DNA of 64,000 bases from Alkalibacterium sp034520745 (GTDB lineage: Bacteria > Bacillota > Bacilli > Lactobacillales > Carnobacteriaceae_A), in NCBI GenBank assembly GCA_034520745.1, contig JAXHNF010000003.1, positions 62,001 through 126,000 on the forward strand, in the 5' to 3' direction. This document shows, piece after piece, positions 9,770-19,286 of this stretch. The position numbers and the translations under genes were made by a program. The first letter of the stretch is position 1. The number at the start of each line of letters is the position of its first letter. The notes beneath the pieces are model-generated. The model ran no database searches. It was not told where the DNA came from and was given only the letters and a program-made list of their open reading frames with translations.

Positions 9770-11493
9770 TTAATCTGTATATCTTTTTTCTTTACTGTAA
9801 ATGGATTTGACCTCTTCAAAAGCTCCGGGTTCGATCGATTCAAGTTTTTCTCTTACCATTTTAAGTGATGTTTCATAATCATACTCATCCAAGAATAATG
9901 CTTCACTGTATTTGATCGTTTCCATGACACCCGGATATTCTTCCTTATAGCGGTATAAGCGCTGGCTCGTCAATTCTGTCAGCAGGGCGTTATCAACAGT
10001 CAGTTCTGTTTTATCTGCCAGGTGTTCGATATCCTCATCACATAAAGCATGAAGACGAATGACTTCTTCAAGATCCAGTTTGGGCCTGGCCAGTTCCACC
10101 GACAATTTCTCCAGATGATCCGTAGTATAAAAGAATAGATCTAGATAGTCTTTCGGGAGTCCCGGAAGATGTTTGGCCTGAACGTATCGCCTCATCTCTC
10201 TCTGAGGGCATGTTCCATTTCTTCCAAGTCATTTTTTATTTCTTTCTCTTTATCTCTGTATGCATATAGATTATCAGACAGAGAACCGTATGAATTTGAA
10301 AGTGACTCAAACTGATCGAATGCCTGCATGAGCAGTTTCTCCGCATCTGAATAAGCGATATTCGTTTTCTCGAGCTGCTCTGTGACTTCAGCTACCAGTT
10401 GTTTTTGTTCTTTCATCACATCGTTCATTTCTATATACGATTCATACTCGCCCTGATAGAGACGGTAGCTCTGGCTGATCCGATCGATCTCAAGTCCCAG
10501 TTCCTTGCTCTGATTTGTAACATAATACATGATTTTAGGCATTTTTCTCAGAAGTTTTTCAGTCGAGTACTTCGCATCGATTTCTTTTTCCATAACAGAG
10601 TATACTTCCTCGATAGACTCCTCTACAGTGTGCTGCTCTGAATCGATATCTTGAAGTTCCAGTTGAGCCAGCAAGTCTCTTAAATGGGCGATCCGTTCTG
10701 ACAACCGGCTGGTCTTTTCATCGATTTCAGCTGAGTCCGGAAACTGATAATTCTGACCAATCATTTTTCCATGGCCTTCTCTGATTTCTTCGAGTTGCTT
10801 CTCATAGTCATTTTCAATCTTATCATTGATGGATGGGATCGATACCATCATCGTTTCCATCTCAGTCAACTGTGACTCCAGCTGACTGACTATTTTTTTT
10901 GCTTCCTCGTGATCGCCTGAAGCAGTTAAGTCCGAAAATGAAGTAAAATGATTTTCCATGGTACCTAAGCGGTCTTCAAGGCTATTGATCGAAGCACCAA
11001 AAGAAAAACTTTTTGCCAGCAATTCTTTTCTGACCTTATGATAACGTTTTTTAATTGAATCGATTTTTCTCAAATTCGCCTGTTCTCTCTGAAGAAGTTC
11101 ATCAAGTGTTTTTGACGTATGTCCTAAACTCTCTTCAGTCTCCCTGATCAGATCTTCTGCCTGCTTCTCGCTTTTAGTGGAGCGGCTGAACCGGTAGCGG
11201 TCCGTAGACTGTTCGGCATCAAACAAGTGTGATTCAACGGCGGGTAGTTTTTTCCCTTCGATCTCATCGATGGAATCAATGACACTGTCCGCAACTTCTT
11301 TTGACTGTCCCGTGATCATCATCTTGTTTAACGTTTGAAGTTTATCCACCGGCAGTTCAGCATAGAGGTCTTTTTTCTGACTATCGAGAGCATCGATTCT
11401 TTCATAATGTTTCTTTCTTATAAAATATGTACCGGTGTAAATCAGCACAGCAAGCAGTACCAGACTTAATGTAATAATTAATTCGACTGTCAT
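9770..11493 (-). CDS. ezrA: Septation ring formation regulator EzrA (one frame break)
   Basis: EzrA is a membrane-anchored, spectrin-like protein that limits Z-ring formation away from midcell and links FtsZ to wall enzymes. N-terminal membrane helix at about residues 3-23, then long coiled-coil repeats, total about 574 residues as usual. The C-terminal part, beginning MRRYVQAKHLPGLPKDYL, lies in another frame after a break near 10194; it holds the conserved YVQAKHLPGLP patch, so it is not a separate gene. The start at 11493 was chosen over an upstream in-frame codon because GGAGGAG lies just before it. A terminator follows. Divergent to the sulfoxide reductase gene. Confidence 0.93.
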
Positions 11494-11571
11494 TCTTTCT
11501 CCTCCAAACACTTCTTTACCATATACGGCTGAATCTCTCTTTTGTCCAGTATATCAAACTTAAGCTAATTA

Positions 11572-11580
11572 TGTTATACT
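11572..11580 (+). promoter_or_regulatory. Possible extended -10 promoter of the sulfoxide reductase gene
   Basis: TG followed by one base and TATACT, an extended -10 element, about 45 bases before the start codon. No good -35 is seen. Confidence 0.45.
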
Positions 11581-11624
11581 AGCAAGCAAAATAAATAAAA
11601 TATATATTGAGGATGGATCAACTT

Positions 11625-12089
11625 ATGTCACAGGGTATCAGATACATGTTAAACAAACAGCTGAAAGCTGTCATCAAAGACGAAACGAATACGGTCGCCA
11701 ATCTAAGCAACGCTTCTGCTTTACTTTACGATCAGCTCTCCAATATCAACTGGGCGGGATTTTATCTGTGGTCGCCTGAAGATGACGAACTGATTTTAGG
11801 ACCGTTCCAGGGAAAAGTTGCCTGTATTCGAATAAAAAACGGCGAAGGAGTCTGTGGAACTGCTCATAAAGAGCGGCGTTCACTTGTTGTGGATGATGTT
11901 CATCTCTTTCCCGGTCATATAGCCTGCGATTCAGCAAGCCAGTCTGAAATCGTTGTCCCACTGATCAAAGACGGCAGGCAAATTGGCGTATTAGATATCG
12001 ATGCACCGGTAAAAAACAGGTTTACAGAAGATGACCGACTGATGCTTGAAGAATTTGCAGAAACTCTTATAAAACATATCACCGCCTAG
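11625..12089 (+). CDS. Free methionine-(R)-sulfoxide reductase, GAF domain (YtsP-like)
   Basis: Reduces free methionine R-sulfoxide. Complete, 154 residues, one GAF domain. Three cysteines at residues 67, 77 and 101 keep the spacing (10 and 24) of the catalytic set Cys84, Cys94 and Cys118 of the E. coli enzyme. ATG at 11625 has GAGGATGG upstream; an earlier in-frame TTG at 11607 overlaps that site and is less likely. It is divergent from ezrA and convergent with rpsD, with which it shares a two-way terminator. The ezrA-ytsP-rpsD neighbourhood is the same as in Bacillus. Confidence 0.9.
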   Translation: MSQGIRYMLNKQLKAVIKDETNTVANLSNASALLYDQLSNINWAGFYLWSPEDDELILGPFQGKVACIRIKNGEGVCGTAHKERRSLVVDDVHLFPGHIACDSASQSEIVVPLIKDGRQIGVLDIDAPVKNRFTEDDRLMLEEFAETLIKHITA

Positions 12090-12154
12090 ATCTTCACTTC
12101 AGTATTAGAACGTTTTAGAGCAGTTTTATTGCATTTAAATAATCTATGACACTG

Positions 12155-12187
12155 AAAAAAAGACCGGACAAATGTCCCGGTCTTTTT
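12155..12187. terminator. Two-way terminator between sulfoxide reductase gene and rpsD
   Basis: Stem AAAGACCGGAC/GTCCCGGTCTTT with a short loop, A run before and T run after, so it can stop transcription from both sides. Confidence 0.9.
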
Positions 12188-12206
12188 GTATCCTTCGAAT
12201 GTTTTA

Positions 12207-12811
12207 TTATCTGTTGTAGTACTCAACGATAAAGGCTTCTTCGATTTCAGCAGGCATTTCTTCACGTAATGGTAAACGTGTAAGTGTACCTTCCAATTTT
12301 TCGTCATCAAATGATACGAAATCAGGACGGCCAAAAATCGATTCAACAGATTCTTTGATGATTTTCATGTCTCTTATCTTTCACGTACGCCAACGACATC
12401 ATCAACTGATACGCGGAATGATGGAATATCAACACGTTTACCGTTAACAGTGATGTGACCGTGGTTTACCAACTGACGTGCCTGACGACGTGTTGTAGCC
12501 AAACCAAGTCTGTAAACAACATTGTCTAATCGCTGTTCAAGGAAGATCATGAAGTTGACACCATGTTTACCTTCACGAATTTTACCTGCTTCAGTGAACA
12601 AGTTGAAGAATTGACGTTCATTTAATCGGTACATGAAACGCAGTTTCTGTTTCTCTTTTAATTGCAATCCGTATTCTGATAACTTGATACGCGCTGTAGG
12701 TCCGTGTTGACCCGGTGCGTAGGGACGACGTGCTAATTCTTTACCAGTACCTGTTAAAGAAATGCCTAAACGTCTTGATTTTTTCCATGATGGTCCAGTA
12801 TATCTTGACAT
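12207..12811 (-). CDS. rpsD: 30S ribosomal protein S4 (one frame break)
   Basis: Primary 16S-binding protein of the small subunit. N-terminus SRYTGPSWKKSRRLGISL, then the S4 RNA-binding domain with RLDNVVYRLGLATTRRQARQLVNHGHI. The sense breaks near 12370 (GVRER) and continues in another frame as KIIKESVESIFGRPDF to the normal end VEYYNR at 12207; total about 201 residues, the usual size. Start at 12811 with GGAGGAATT upstream; the in-frame extension to 12898 is untranslated leader. An essential gene broken only by a one-base loss is strong evidence for sequencing error. Confidence 0.95.
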
Positions 12812-13020
12812 AATAAAATTCCTCCATTGATTATAATATATGGAGTAAAATAACGTGTGAAAGCTCAGTAATACGTGCAGTGTCTTTTCAATCTTCACCT
12901 TTGCAGCCGCTGGTTACACAATTGCGCTCATATAAACTATGGCAAGAAACTGTTGACGCGGTTACCGCTTTCTGCTGCGATATTTTACACAATCTTAAGT
13001 GTAACTCTTTTCAGATAAAA
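12812..13020 (-). promoter_or_regulatory. rpsD leader region, candidate S4 autoregulatory RNA
   Basis: About 200 bases without a gene between rpsD and the DUF2177 gene. Several short inverted segments occur (for example around 12960-12990, GCGGTAACCGC). In Firmicutes rpsD is controlled by S4 binding to its own leader; this stretch is in the right place and of the right size, but no fold was computed. No clear promoter hexamers were set. Confidence 0.35.
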
Positions 13021-13029
13021 AGTCAACTG

Positions 13030-13446
13030 TTAATTTAGATACAGCAGGGAAGAAAAGTAAAAACTGATGGCGGAAACAAGGCCACCCAAGGTCGTCCCCC
13101 AAATGAGGTCGATGATCGCCACTCCCATCGGCCAGTTTTCGAGCGTGGCTCAATTGGTCAGATCGTAGGTCGAATAGGCGATAAACCCGAAAAACATCCC
13201 TTTAAGCGTAGGCCTCCATGAAGCTTTTCTGATACCAGAGGCCGGCTGAATAAACAAAGAAAACCAGACCTAGAACAAAAATCAGATAAAATACGATGGC
13301 GCGCTGCCCAGTTGGGATGGTCTTTCACTAATAAATCCGATATCTAATCTCTGATACAGATTTTTGGCAACGCACACCCAGCCATACCATATCGACCAGG
13401 AAAAAGGCGGCCAAGTGCTAATCAGGTAAATAATAATGTATCTCAT
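13030..13446 (-). CDS. DUF2177 family membrane protein (several frame breaks)
   Basis: No long open frame exists here, yet the three frames read in turn give a family-like protein: start MRYIIIYLIS with W- and F-rich helix and AKNLYQ, then IFVLGLVFFVYSAGLWYQKS, KGMFFGFIAYSTYDLTN, and last WPMGVAIIDLIWG... to the end FYFSSLLYLN. These motifs (YSTYDLTN, IIDLIWG) are those of DUF2177, a family of small four-helix membrane proteins of unknown function. AGGAGG lies before the ATG at 13446. At least four indels are needed within 417 bases, more than in neighbours, so either decay or poor local sequence is possible. Confidence 0.72.
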
Positions 13447-13512
13447 TGATTGACCTCCTGTTTATTCGGAATCAGAAAAGCCGCATAGGCAGAATGTCAG
13501 GCAGACCGTATG

Positions 13513-15314
13513 TCACGCCTCTGATTCGGTAATGATACGCAACGGCTACGGCACCGAACACTCGGCTCCTGCACCAGCAATGACACCGGAACTCTTTCGT
13601 AATGTATTCCGGTTCTTTATTCAGTGTTTCTTTCAGTGCACTCGAGCAAACTCCCTGGCCCAGTTAGAGGATCATGGCCGCATAGGTCACGGCATAGTGC
13701 TTGACACCCTTTGTTTCGTTGACGTGCTTCATGTGTTTCAGGATTTTTTTCAGCGCGCTGTTCGGATGGAAGGCAACTTTGAAAATACCGCCCTCACCTT
13801 TTCTCAGTCCCAGGGTGATGATCGGCTTCAGTCCTATTTTCTTGGCAATCCCGCCAGCGCGCACACTGAGTCTGCCTGAAGCGATCATGTTATCCAATGT
13901 ATTTATTTTGACCAGTATTTTAGATCGTCCGACTGCTCGTTCTGCATCGGTCAGAGTACTTCTTTCACCGACTTTTCAGCCTTGAGGTTTTCGATTGCCT
14001 GCCAGACGATCAGACCCTCCAGCGACTGAATTTTGTTTCGTGTCTGCGATATGGATCGCCTTGCTGCATCTCATCCAACTGCTCAGCTGCTTTCTTGAAG
14101 GCATTGTAAGTCCCGCTCAATGCCTGTGCAACAGTAAAGACCACTATGTTTTCATAATAAGATAAGAGATAGTTGTAGGCATTTTCGATACTTTTGACCG
14201 TTGGCTGGGAAGAAGTTGGATGTATCTTCTTAGACTCAGCCAAGTCAAAAAGCCGTTCATTGCTCACTGTAAGTTTATCGAAATAAGACTCTTCTCCGAC
14301 CAGCAGTGATAAGTGAACCACGTGGACCTGTGCGTCATCGATCATTTCTTTAGGCAAATCAGCAATCGAATCCGTCATGATCACGGTCTTGAATTTTCTA
14401 TTATGGATCCGATCGTACTGCAGGACCATGTCGTCAACTTTCTGTTCTATGATCCTCCGTCCATGAATAGAAAGACGCTTGAACATTTCCGCCGGATCAT
14501 TCGTGTGGAGATGCACTCTTATTTTACTTTTACCTTTGACTTGAACCATAGAATCACCAAGGTCAGATAACAGGGTTTTAAAATCCGAGATATCTGACTG
14601 CTTTTCAATCAGAGCTTCGGTACAGTAACGGTACTGGAAATCATCCTCATCGTGATGATCGATCGCCGGGATTATTTCTTCTATTTCTGTGATATCTTTT
14701 GAGATCAAACGCCCGTGAATGCCATCAAGAAAACCTTTTATAAAATAAGCAAAGCCTTTGGCACCGGAGTCGACAACAGAAGACCGTTTCAGAACTTTCA
14801 GCTGATCGGTAGTGTTTTCAACCGCGATCTCTACATTTTTAAACGCTGTCTCAAGGAGAGTATCGAAAGTCTCGTGTTTGCTGAGTTCTTCTGCTCAATG
14901 CCTCATGAAACACAGACATGGTCGTTAAGATCGTTCCTTCAACAGGGTTTTCGATTGCCTGATAGGCATAGTCCATGCCATTTTTACTTGCTGAAACAAA
15001 GTCTTCTTTTGTTATGGCGCTTTCTGAAGTTATCCCTTCACTGAACCCTTGAAAGTACTGGGCAAAAATAAGACCAGAATTCCCTCGTGCGCCAACGATA
15101 GCCGAATCTGCAATAGACTCTAAAGTCGTTTTAGTATTTTCTTTCAGTTCTGAATGGTGAACGATGCTGTACATCGTAGAAAAAAGATTACTCCTGTATC
15201 GCCATCTGCTACCGGAAAAACATTGATTTTGTTCAAAAACAGCCGATTGTTCATGACTTCTTTCGCACCATTGATCAGACTGTTATACAATTTATCATTT
15301 GTGATTGTCTCCAT
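13513..15314 (-). CDS. DhaL (DAK2)-DegV fusion protein, fatty-acid kinase-like (many frame breaks)
   Basis: One long gene of about 600 codons with two parts. The N-terminal part is DhaL-like: INVFPVADGDTG (ATP/Mg site) at about residues 28-39, then ARGNSGLIFAQYFQGF. The middle matches the FakA linker domain (GDSMVQV, RVHLHTNDPAEMF). The C-terminal part is DegV/FakB-like: VIMTDSIADLP, SSQPTV, FTVAQALSGTYNAF and, after a break, GGIAKKIGLKPIITL. In Staphylococcus FakA binds ATP and FakB carries the fatty acid as separate proteins; here both halves are in one chain. Breaks lie near 15175, 14890, 14020-14060, 13900 and 13680; the exact end (13513) is uncertain. The substrate as fatty acid is inference. 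Confidence 0.78.
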
Positions 15315-15657
15315 GATCGCCACCCTACCTTTTATCTAATTTGATTGATCGTTATTCTATTGATTTAATAACGCTGCTTTACTTCTGATTTGACTCGCAG
15401 GAACTTTCTGGAAAACCCAAACACACAATGAGAACAGCTGTGAGCAGCGTCGCGTTCAACAAGCTGATAAGGTTCGGAGATGCACACCCAGCCACATCCC
15501 TGGCTACAATAAATTATACATCAAAATGCATAGTCCTGTCATCAATATCTGCTTATCTATTCAATGGAAGCAGATATTGGTGATGACAAAATTCAAGTAA
15601 AAAGAAGAAGGCTACAGTACAGCCCTCTCCTTTTCAAAAACAGTTTCAGCTTTTTTT
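15315..15657. other. Stretch without a clear gene, with an inverted repeat
   Basis: 343 bases between the DhaL-DegV gene and the baeRF gene. Minus strand holds a short hydrophobic peptide (LLNATLLTAVLIVCLG) near 15400-15450 with no start or homology that I recognise. An inverted repeat lies at 15538-15587. Nothing else is seen. Confidence 0.5.
15538..15587. repeat. Inverted repeat, 12 bp perfect core, no T run
   Basis: Arms CAATATCTGCTT (15543-15554) and AAGCAGATATTG (15568-15579), extended by imperfect pairs on both sides, loop 13 bases. No T run follows on either strand, so it is not a standard terminator. It could be a transcript end for baeRF with weak tail or a protein site. Confidence 0.6.
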
Positions 15658-16829
15658 TTACCAAAATTCTTGTTTGATATTTGAAATATCCCCTGCCTGG
15701 TTTAAAAATCTCAGCAGAGCTGCTATACCGGTATCTGAAGGCATGTTTGCTGTCTCAAGAACATATACTTGACCATTCGTTTTCAGGACATTATGGACAA
15801 GCTGATTGACAAAAATATTATTTTCAGTTCCTTCATGATACTGACCATTTTCATCTATACGGCCTTTCACCTGATAGTGATCTTCCAGTAACAAGGTGTC
15901 TATTTTACCTTGAATGCTTGCCATGGCTAAGTCACCATACTGGGCACCCAGTTTATACTCAGGAGTCGTTTCTTCAAACTTGCTGACAAGTTTGTCATAA
16001 CGGCGATTAATGATCTGATCAACGACCTTGCTGGTTTTATCCTGTATATCGTTCTCAGATAGCTGAGACGGAGACGCTTCAACTTTAGTCTCATCAAGAT
16101 AATTGTTTTTCGATATTTTTTCAAAGTCAGCAATGTTCTCTGGGAGAGCAAAGAGTACCAGCGGTAACTCAGTCGGTTTTGAATAATGTTCAAACACATA
16201 TTTATCGACTTCTCTGAAATAGTTGATCTGATCGATCTCCACTTCATTGCTTTTCTCATTATGACCGTGGAACATACCTGTTCCCGGACCGCCTGCATAG
16301 TCTGCCACATTCAGGGCTCCGCCTGTCAGTTCTTCACCCAGTGCTTTTGTCAGAGTATCCGGTGCATCCTCCGGCAGATTGATTTTCTGAACCTTGTTCT
16401 TACGTCCATTGTACAAGGTGAATTTATCATGATTCAGGCACAGCAGATGATAATAACTGACGTACTGGAAATTAGATATCAGAGGCAGGATATAGGCTTC
16501 TTTCGAAACCACTGTTCCCGAATGAACCGGAACACTTAATCTGTAGTAATATACCTCGTCAGGAGTGACATAAAGAACAAGGCTGTCATTCACTTTCTCC
16601 AGAAATCAGTATTCCCTTTTAAACCGTTGACCTTTTCAAGTAAAGAATCACAATATTTTTCATCAAATTCTTCACATAATTTTTCTTTTGCATCTTTTAA
16701 TAAATTCTGAAATTGGATCTGATTAGCTTCTGTTTCATAAGAATTTGATTCAGAGTTGAGCGAAATCGAAACAACGACCTCGTATTCTTTGAGAAGTTCA
16801 TCAGTTGGGAACGTAAACAGTTCTTGCAT
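15658..16829 (-). CDS. baeRF-family protein (bacterial archaeo-eukaryotic release-factor-like), one frame break
   Basis: About 390 residues. It begins MQELFTFPTDELLKEYEVVVSISLN, the usual opening of the baeRF6-like group, continues to NTDFWRK, then after a break at about 16592 as NDSLVLYVTPDEVYYYRLSVP. The middle has GGPGTGMFHGHNEKSNEVE and YFREVDKYV; the end has YVLETANMPSDTGIAALLRF, typical of the L7Ae-like C-terminal domain. These proteins are predicted to act on stalled ribosomes or peptidyl-tRNA; no classical GGQ is seen. GGAAGGTG sets the start at 16829. A good promoter and a palindrome lie just upstream. The cellular role is not known for this organism. Confidence 0.8.
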
Positions 16830-16855
16830 ATGCTTCACCTTCCATTCATTATTTC

Positions 16856-16890
16856 TTTTCAAACTGGAATATTTCAAACCAGTTTGAAAA
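16856..16890. promoter_or_regulatory. Perfect 12-bp palindrome between promoter and start of the baeRF gene
   Basis: Arms TTTTCAAACTGG and CCAGTTTGAAAA with an 11-base spacer. It lies about 15-45 bases after the predicted -10 and 27 bases before the start codon. It may be a repressor site or an mRNA hairpin masking initiation. No known consensus is recognised. Confidence 0.65.
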
Positions 16891-16905
16891 GAGTTCTATA
16901 GTTAC

Positions 16906-16934
16906 ATCATATCTAAACAGGCAGAAAAAGTCTA
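16906..16934 (-). promoter_or_regulatory. Promoter of the baeRF gene
   Basis: Minus strand: -35 TAGACT, 17-base spacer, -10 TATGAT. Placed about 80 bases before the start codon. Confidence 0.6.
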
Positions 16935-16996
16935 AGGATATGCAGTTAACCGCGTCTTTTTGACAAATGAACGAATGGAAATCAATCAAAGCTTAT

Positions 16997-17557
16997 TCAG
17001 TCAGTTCTGATATTTTTTATTACTTTTGCAGGAACGCCGCCTATGAAAACGTCATCCGGGAAAGATTTATTCACAACCGCCCCGGCTGCAACCACGACAT
17101 TATCCCCAAAGTGACACCACCGATGATAACGTCGCATTTGCAGCGATCCAGCAGTTGTCTCCGATAGTGATCGGTCTCCCGAATTCATATCCAGAACGAC
17201 GTGCCTCAGGGTCCAGCGGATGCTCTGGAGTCACTAAACTGACACCTGGTCCCAGCATCGCATTTTTCCCTATGTTGATCGGACATACATCCAGAAAAAC
17301 GCAATTAAAGTTTGCGTAAAAATTTTCTCCAACGTGAATATTGTAACCGTAATCCGTCCGGAATGTCGGCTCGACCGTAATGTTTTCGCCAGTACTCCCG
17401 AAGAGTTCTCTGATCAAGCTCCTCCCTTTCCTGATCGGTTTCAGCACCGATTGAATGCTTGTGCCTGGCTATGGGCCCTGTCTCTTTCTTCAGAGAGCTG
17501 ACGATCCGAAGGGGCATAAAGTTGTCCTGCGATCATTTTTTCTTTTTCAGTTCTCAC
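16997..17557 (-). CDS. Maltose/galactoside O-acetyltransferase family, left-handed beta helix (frame breaks)
   Basis: CoA-dependent sugar acetyltransferase of the LacA/Maa type, about 187 residues. The N-terminal Mac domain reads RTEKEKMIAGQLYAPSD from a GTG start at 17557, with GAGGAGG upstream. After a break near 17445 the hexapeptide-repeat helix follows (FRTDYGYNIHVGENFYANFNC, GRPITIGDNCWIA) and, after a second break near 17105, GDNVVVAAGAVV and GGVPAKVIK. The catalytic His of the family lies in TPEHPLD. The acceptor sugar is not known. It lies between the DUF1054 gene and baeRF, without clear functional ties. Confidence 0.85.
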
Positions 17558-17571
17558 TTTTTTCCTCCTCA

Positions 17572-18193
17572 CTATAGAGGTCTAACAGTTTTTTGTATAT
17601 CGGTAAGCAGTCCCGTCAGGGTTTTTCTGAAAAATTCAGACTGCTCCCGCTCATTATTCAATTCAGGACTAGTAGGGAACAAAACGCGGCCCAGCATAAA
17701 TTCACCTTTCTTAACCTTGATCAAACGCTTCAAGGTTTTTTCTATGTTTTCCCTATCCGCTTTTTGTATCTCAGCTTTCGTGTGGTCTTTGGATACGTAG
17801 TAATCGTCCGGCAGATCATGCCAGATCGATGGGTTCTGCAGCAGAAATTCTCCCATAGCCAGTTCATGTTTGGGGTTATCTATGATCGATAGAAACATAA
17901 AAATATGCTCCTGATTGATCCCAATCTGTATATGAGGATACTTTTTGTATCCCCGCTTGTCGCCACCGAACGCACTCCATGTCGATTCGGGCGGATTAGT
18001 CGTGCGTCTGCGGTGCTGAGCAATATGAAAAGAACCATTAAACTCGCGTGTAGGCATTTACGTGGGTTCAATATGCGTATCACCCAATGTGCTGGAAAAC
18101 AGGCTGGATCCTTTCACGTATCGCAGCCATCCGTTCGTCCAGTCCTTCAATATCAAATATTTCAAAATCTTTTTCATCAAAGTAAACTTTCAA
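17572..18193 (-). CDS. DUF1054 / UPF0637 family protein, YktB-like (one frame break)
   Basis: About 207 residues, close to the 212 of Bacillus YktB. Recognised by FDEKDFEIFDIEGLDERM at the N-terminus, HIAQHRRRTTNPPESTW, KRGYKKYPHIQIG and LFPTSPEL near the end. Function of the family is unknown. The N-terminal 40 residues are in another frame, broken near 18070-18080. The start is a TTG at 18193 with AAAGGGG upstream. It lies 14 bases before the acetyltransferase gene, so the two may be cotranscribed. Confidence 0.85.
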
Positions 18194-18235
18194 TTCTTTT
18201 CCCCTTTCCTACAGCTGGATAGTGTACAAATAAAG

Positions 18236-18270
18236 CAGGAGGCCAGGAAAAAAGCCCCAGCCTCTAAAGC
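18236..18270 (-). terminator. Possible weak terminator after mtnN
   Basis: Minus strand GAGGCTGGGGC, six T, then CCTGGCCTC: a G/C-rich imperfect hairpin with the T run in the loop, not after it. Low confidence. Confidence 0.3.
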
Positions 18271-18325
18271 ACTTACGATTATTCTTTCTTAAACCTGCTT
18301 CATATAACTGACTTGTAACTTCAAT

Positions 18326-19025
18326 TTATAATAAAGATATACATTCAAGTACAGTTTCAGCCGATTTCTTCCCTACTTTTTCTATAAATTCATCAAACGA
18401 CACTGACGCCTCTTCGTCTGCAACGTCAGAAACAGCACGGATAACGACAAATGGGATGCTGAACTGGTAACATGTCTGAGCAACTGCCGTGCCCTCCATT
18501 TCTGTCACGAGAACATCCTTGAACTGATCTACGTATTTCCATGATCCGGCTTTTGTCACTGATAAAAGAATCACCCGTAACTATGAGACCCTCTTTGATA
18601 TCCCAGTTTCTGTTCCCTGCTGCCTGCTTGAACACCGACACCAGCTGCTGATCCGAAGTGTACCTGCTCGGCATCTGAGGAATCTGCCCGAAGTCATACC
18701 CAAAAGCTCGTGCATCAGCATCATTGTAGGCCAGTTCCGATGAGATAATCAGGTCTTCAACATTCAGTCCCTCTCCAATCCCTCCTGCAGATCCGGTGTT
18801 GATGACGGCCTCCACTTTAAAGGCATCTATCAGTAGAGTCGTCGCGATAGCGGCGTTTACTTTCCCTATACCGGACTGAACCAGAACAATTTCAGTGCCT
18901 TCGATGGAACCTTCATAAAAATGCTGATTGCCCTTTACTGATTTTCTCAGTCCCGTCAGGTGATTGATGATTTCTCTAGCTTCCTGTTCCATTGCCGCTA
19001 TAATGCCTATTTTCATTTTCATCAT
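18326..19025 (-). CDS. mtnN: 5'-methylthioadenosine/S-adenosylhomocysteine nucleosidase (one frame break)
   Basis: Cleaves MTA and SAH to adenine and the thio-sugar, in methionine recycling and AI-2 formation. About 232 residues. N-terminus KIGIIAAMEQEAREI with the conserved Glu, ribose-site motif NTGSAGGIG, and VTEMEGTAVAQTCYQF with the Met-Glu pair, then RAVSDVADEEA carrying the catalytic Asp. The frame breaks near 18560, between GDSFIS and the KAGSWKYVDQF part. It is the last of a compact unit with the Nudix hydrolase and a small membrane protein, an order also seen in other Firmicutes. Confidence 0.93.
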
Positions 19026-19037
19026 CCTAACTAAATT

Positions 19038-19286
19038 TTAAATAAAGAATACATAGGATAAAACGATCAGCAACAGCAGCAAGACGATGATGATCGCCAA
19101 CGTAAGACGTTTTTCTACGAGTCGATATCTGTCCATTTCCTCTGATCTCATCTTAGCTGTTTTCCCCGCTTTATTCAGTTTTCTTTCTTTTTTCTTTCGA
19201 TCTTTCCTTTCTTCCTTCTCGGCTTTCTTTCTCTCTTTTTCTCTTTCCATATCCTGTTCTCTTTTTTTAATTCTGGATGACATCAT
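19038..19286 (-). CDS. Small charged membrane protein, function unknown
   Basis: 82 residues. The first 50 are almost wholly Lys, Arg and Glu (for example KKAEKEERKDRKKKERK), likely one long helix or coiled coil; residues 61-82 form one membrane helix (LTLAIIIVLLLLLIVLSYVF). So it is a C-terminal tail anchor with a basic cytoplasmic stalk. Its ATG overlaps the Nudix stop (ATGA), and mtnN follows after 12 bases, which points to translation in one operon. I do not recognise the family. Confidence 0.75.
   Translation of the reverse strand: MMSSRIKKREQDMEREKERKKAEKEERKDRKKKERKLNKAGKTAKMRSEEMDRYRLVEKRLTLAIIIVLLLLLIVLSYVFFI

Noticed and set aside
9770..10195. Separate 141-residue gene after ezrA
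   Set aside because: Its sequence is the conserved C-terminal part of EzrA (YVQAKHLPGLP); it is the same gene after a one-base shift.
12086..12346. Open frame over the rpsD 3' end
   Set aside because: It reads the terminator and the S4 C-terminus in the wrong frame; the S4 sense is in the neighbouring frame.
13370..15495. Second DUF2177 copy near 15490, from a shared GGCTGGGTGTGC string
   Set aside because: The likeness is only 12 bases and the reading around it does not match the family.
16590..16877. Separate small gene upstream of the baeRF gene, with GTGA overlap
   Set aside because: The two frames join into one baeRF protein (NTDFWRK to NDSLVLYVTP), so the overlap is made by an indel.
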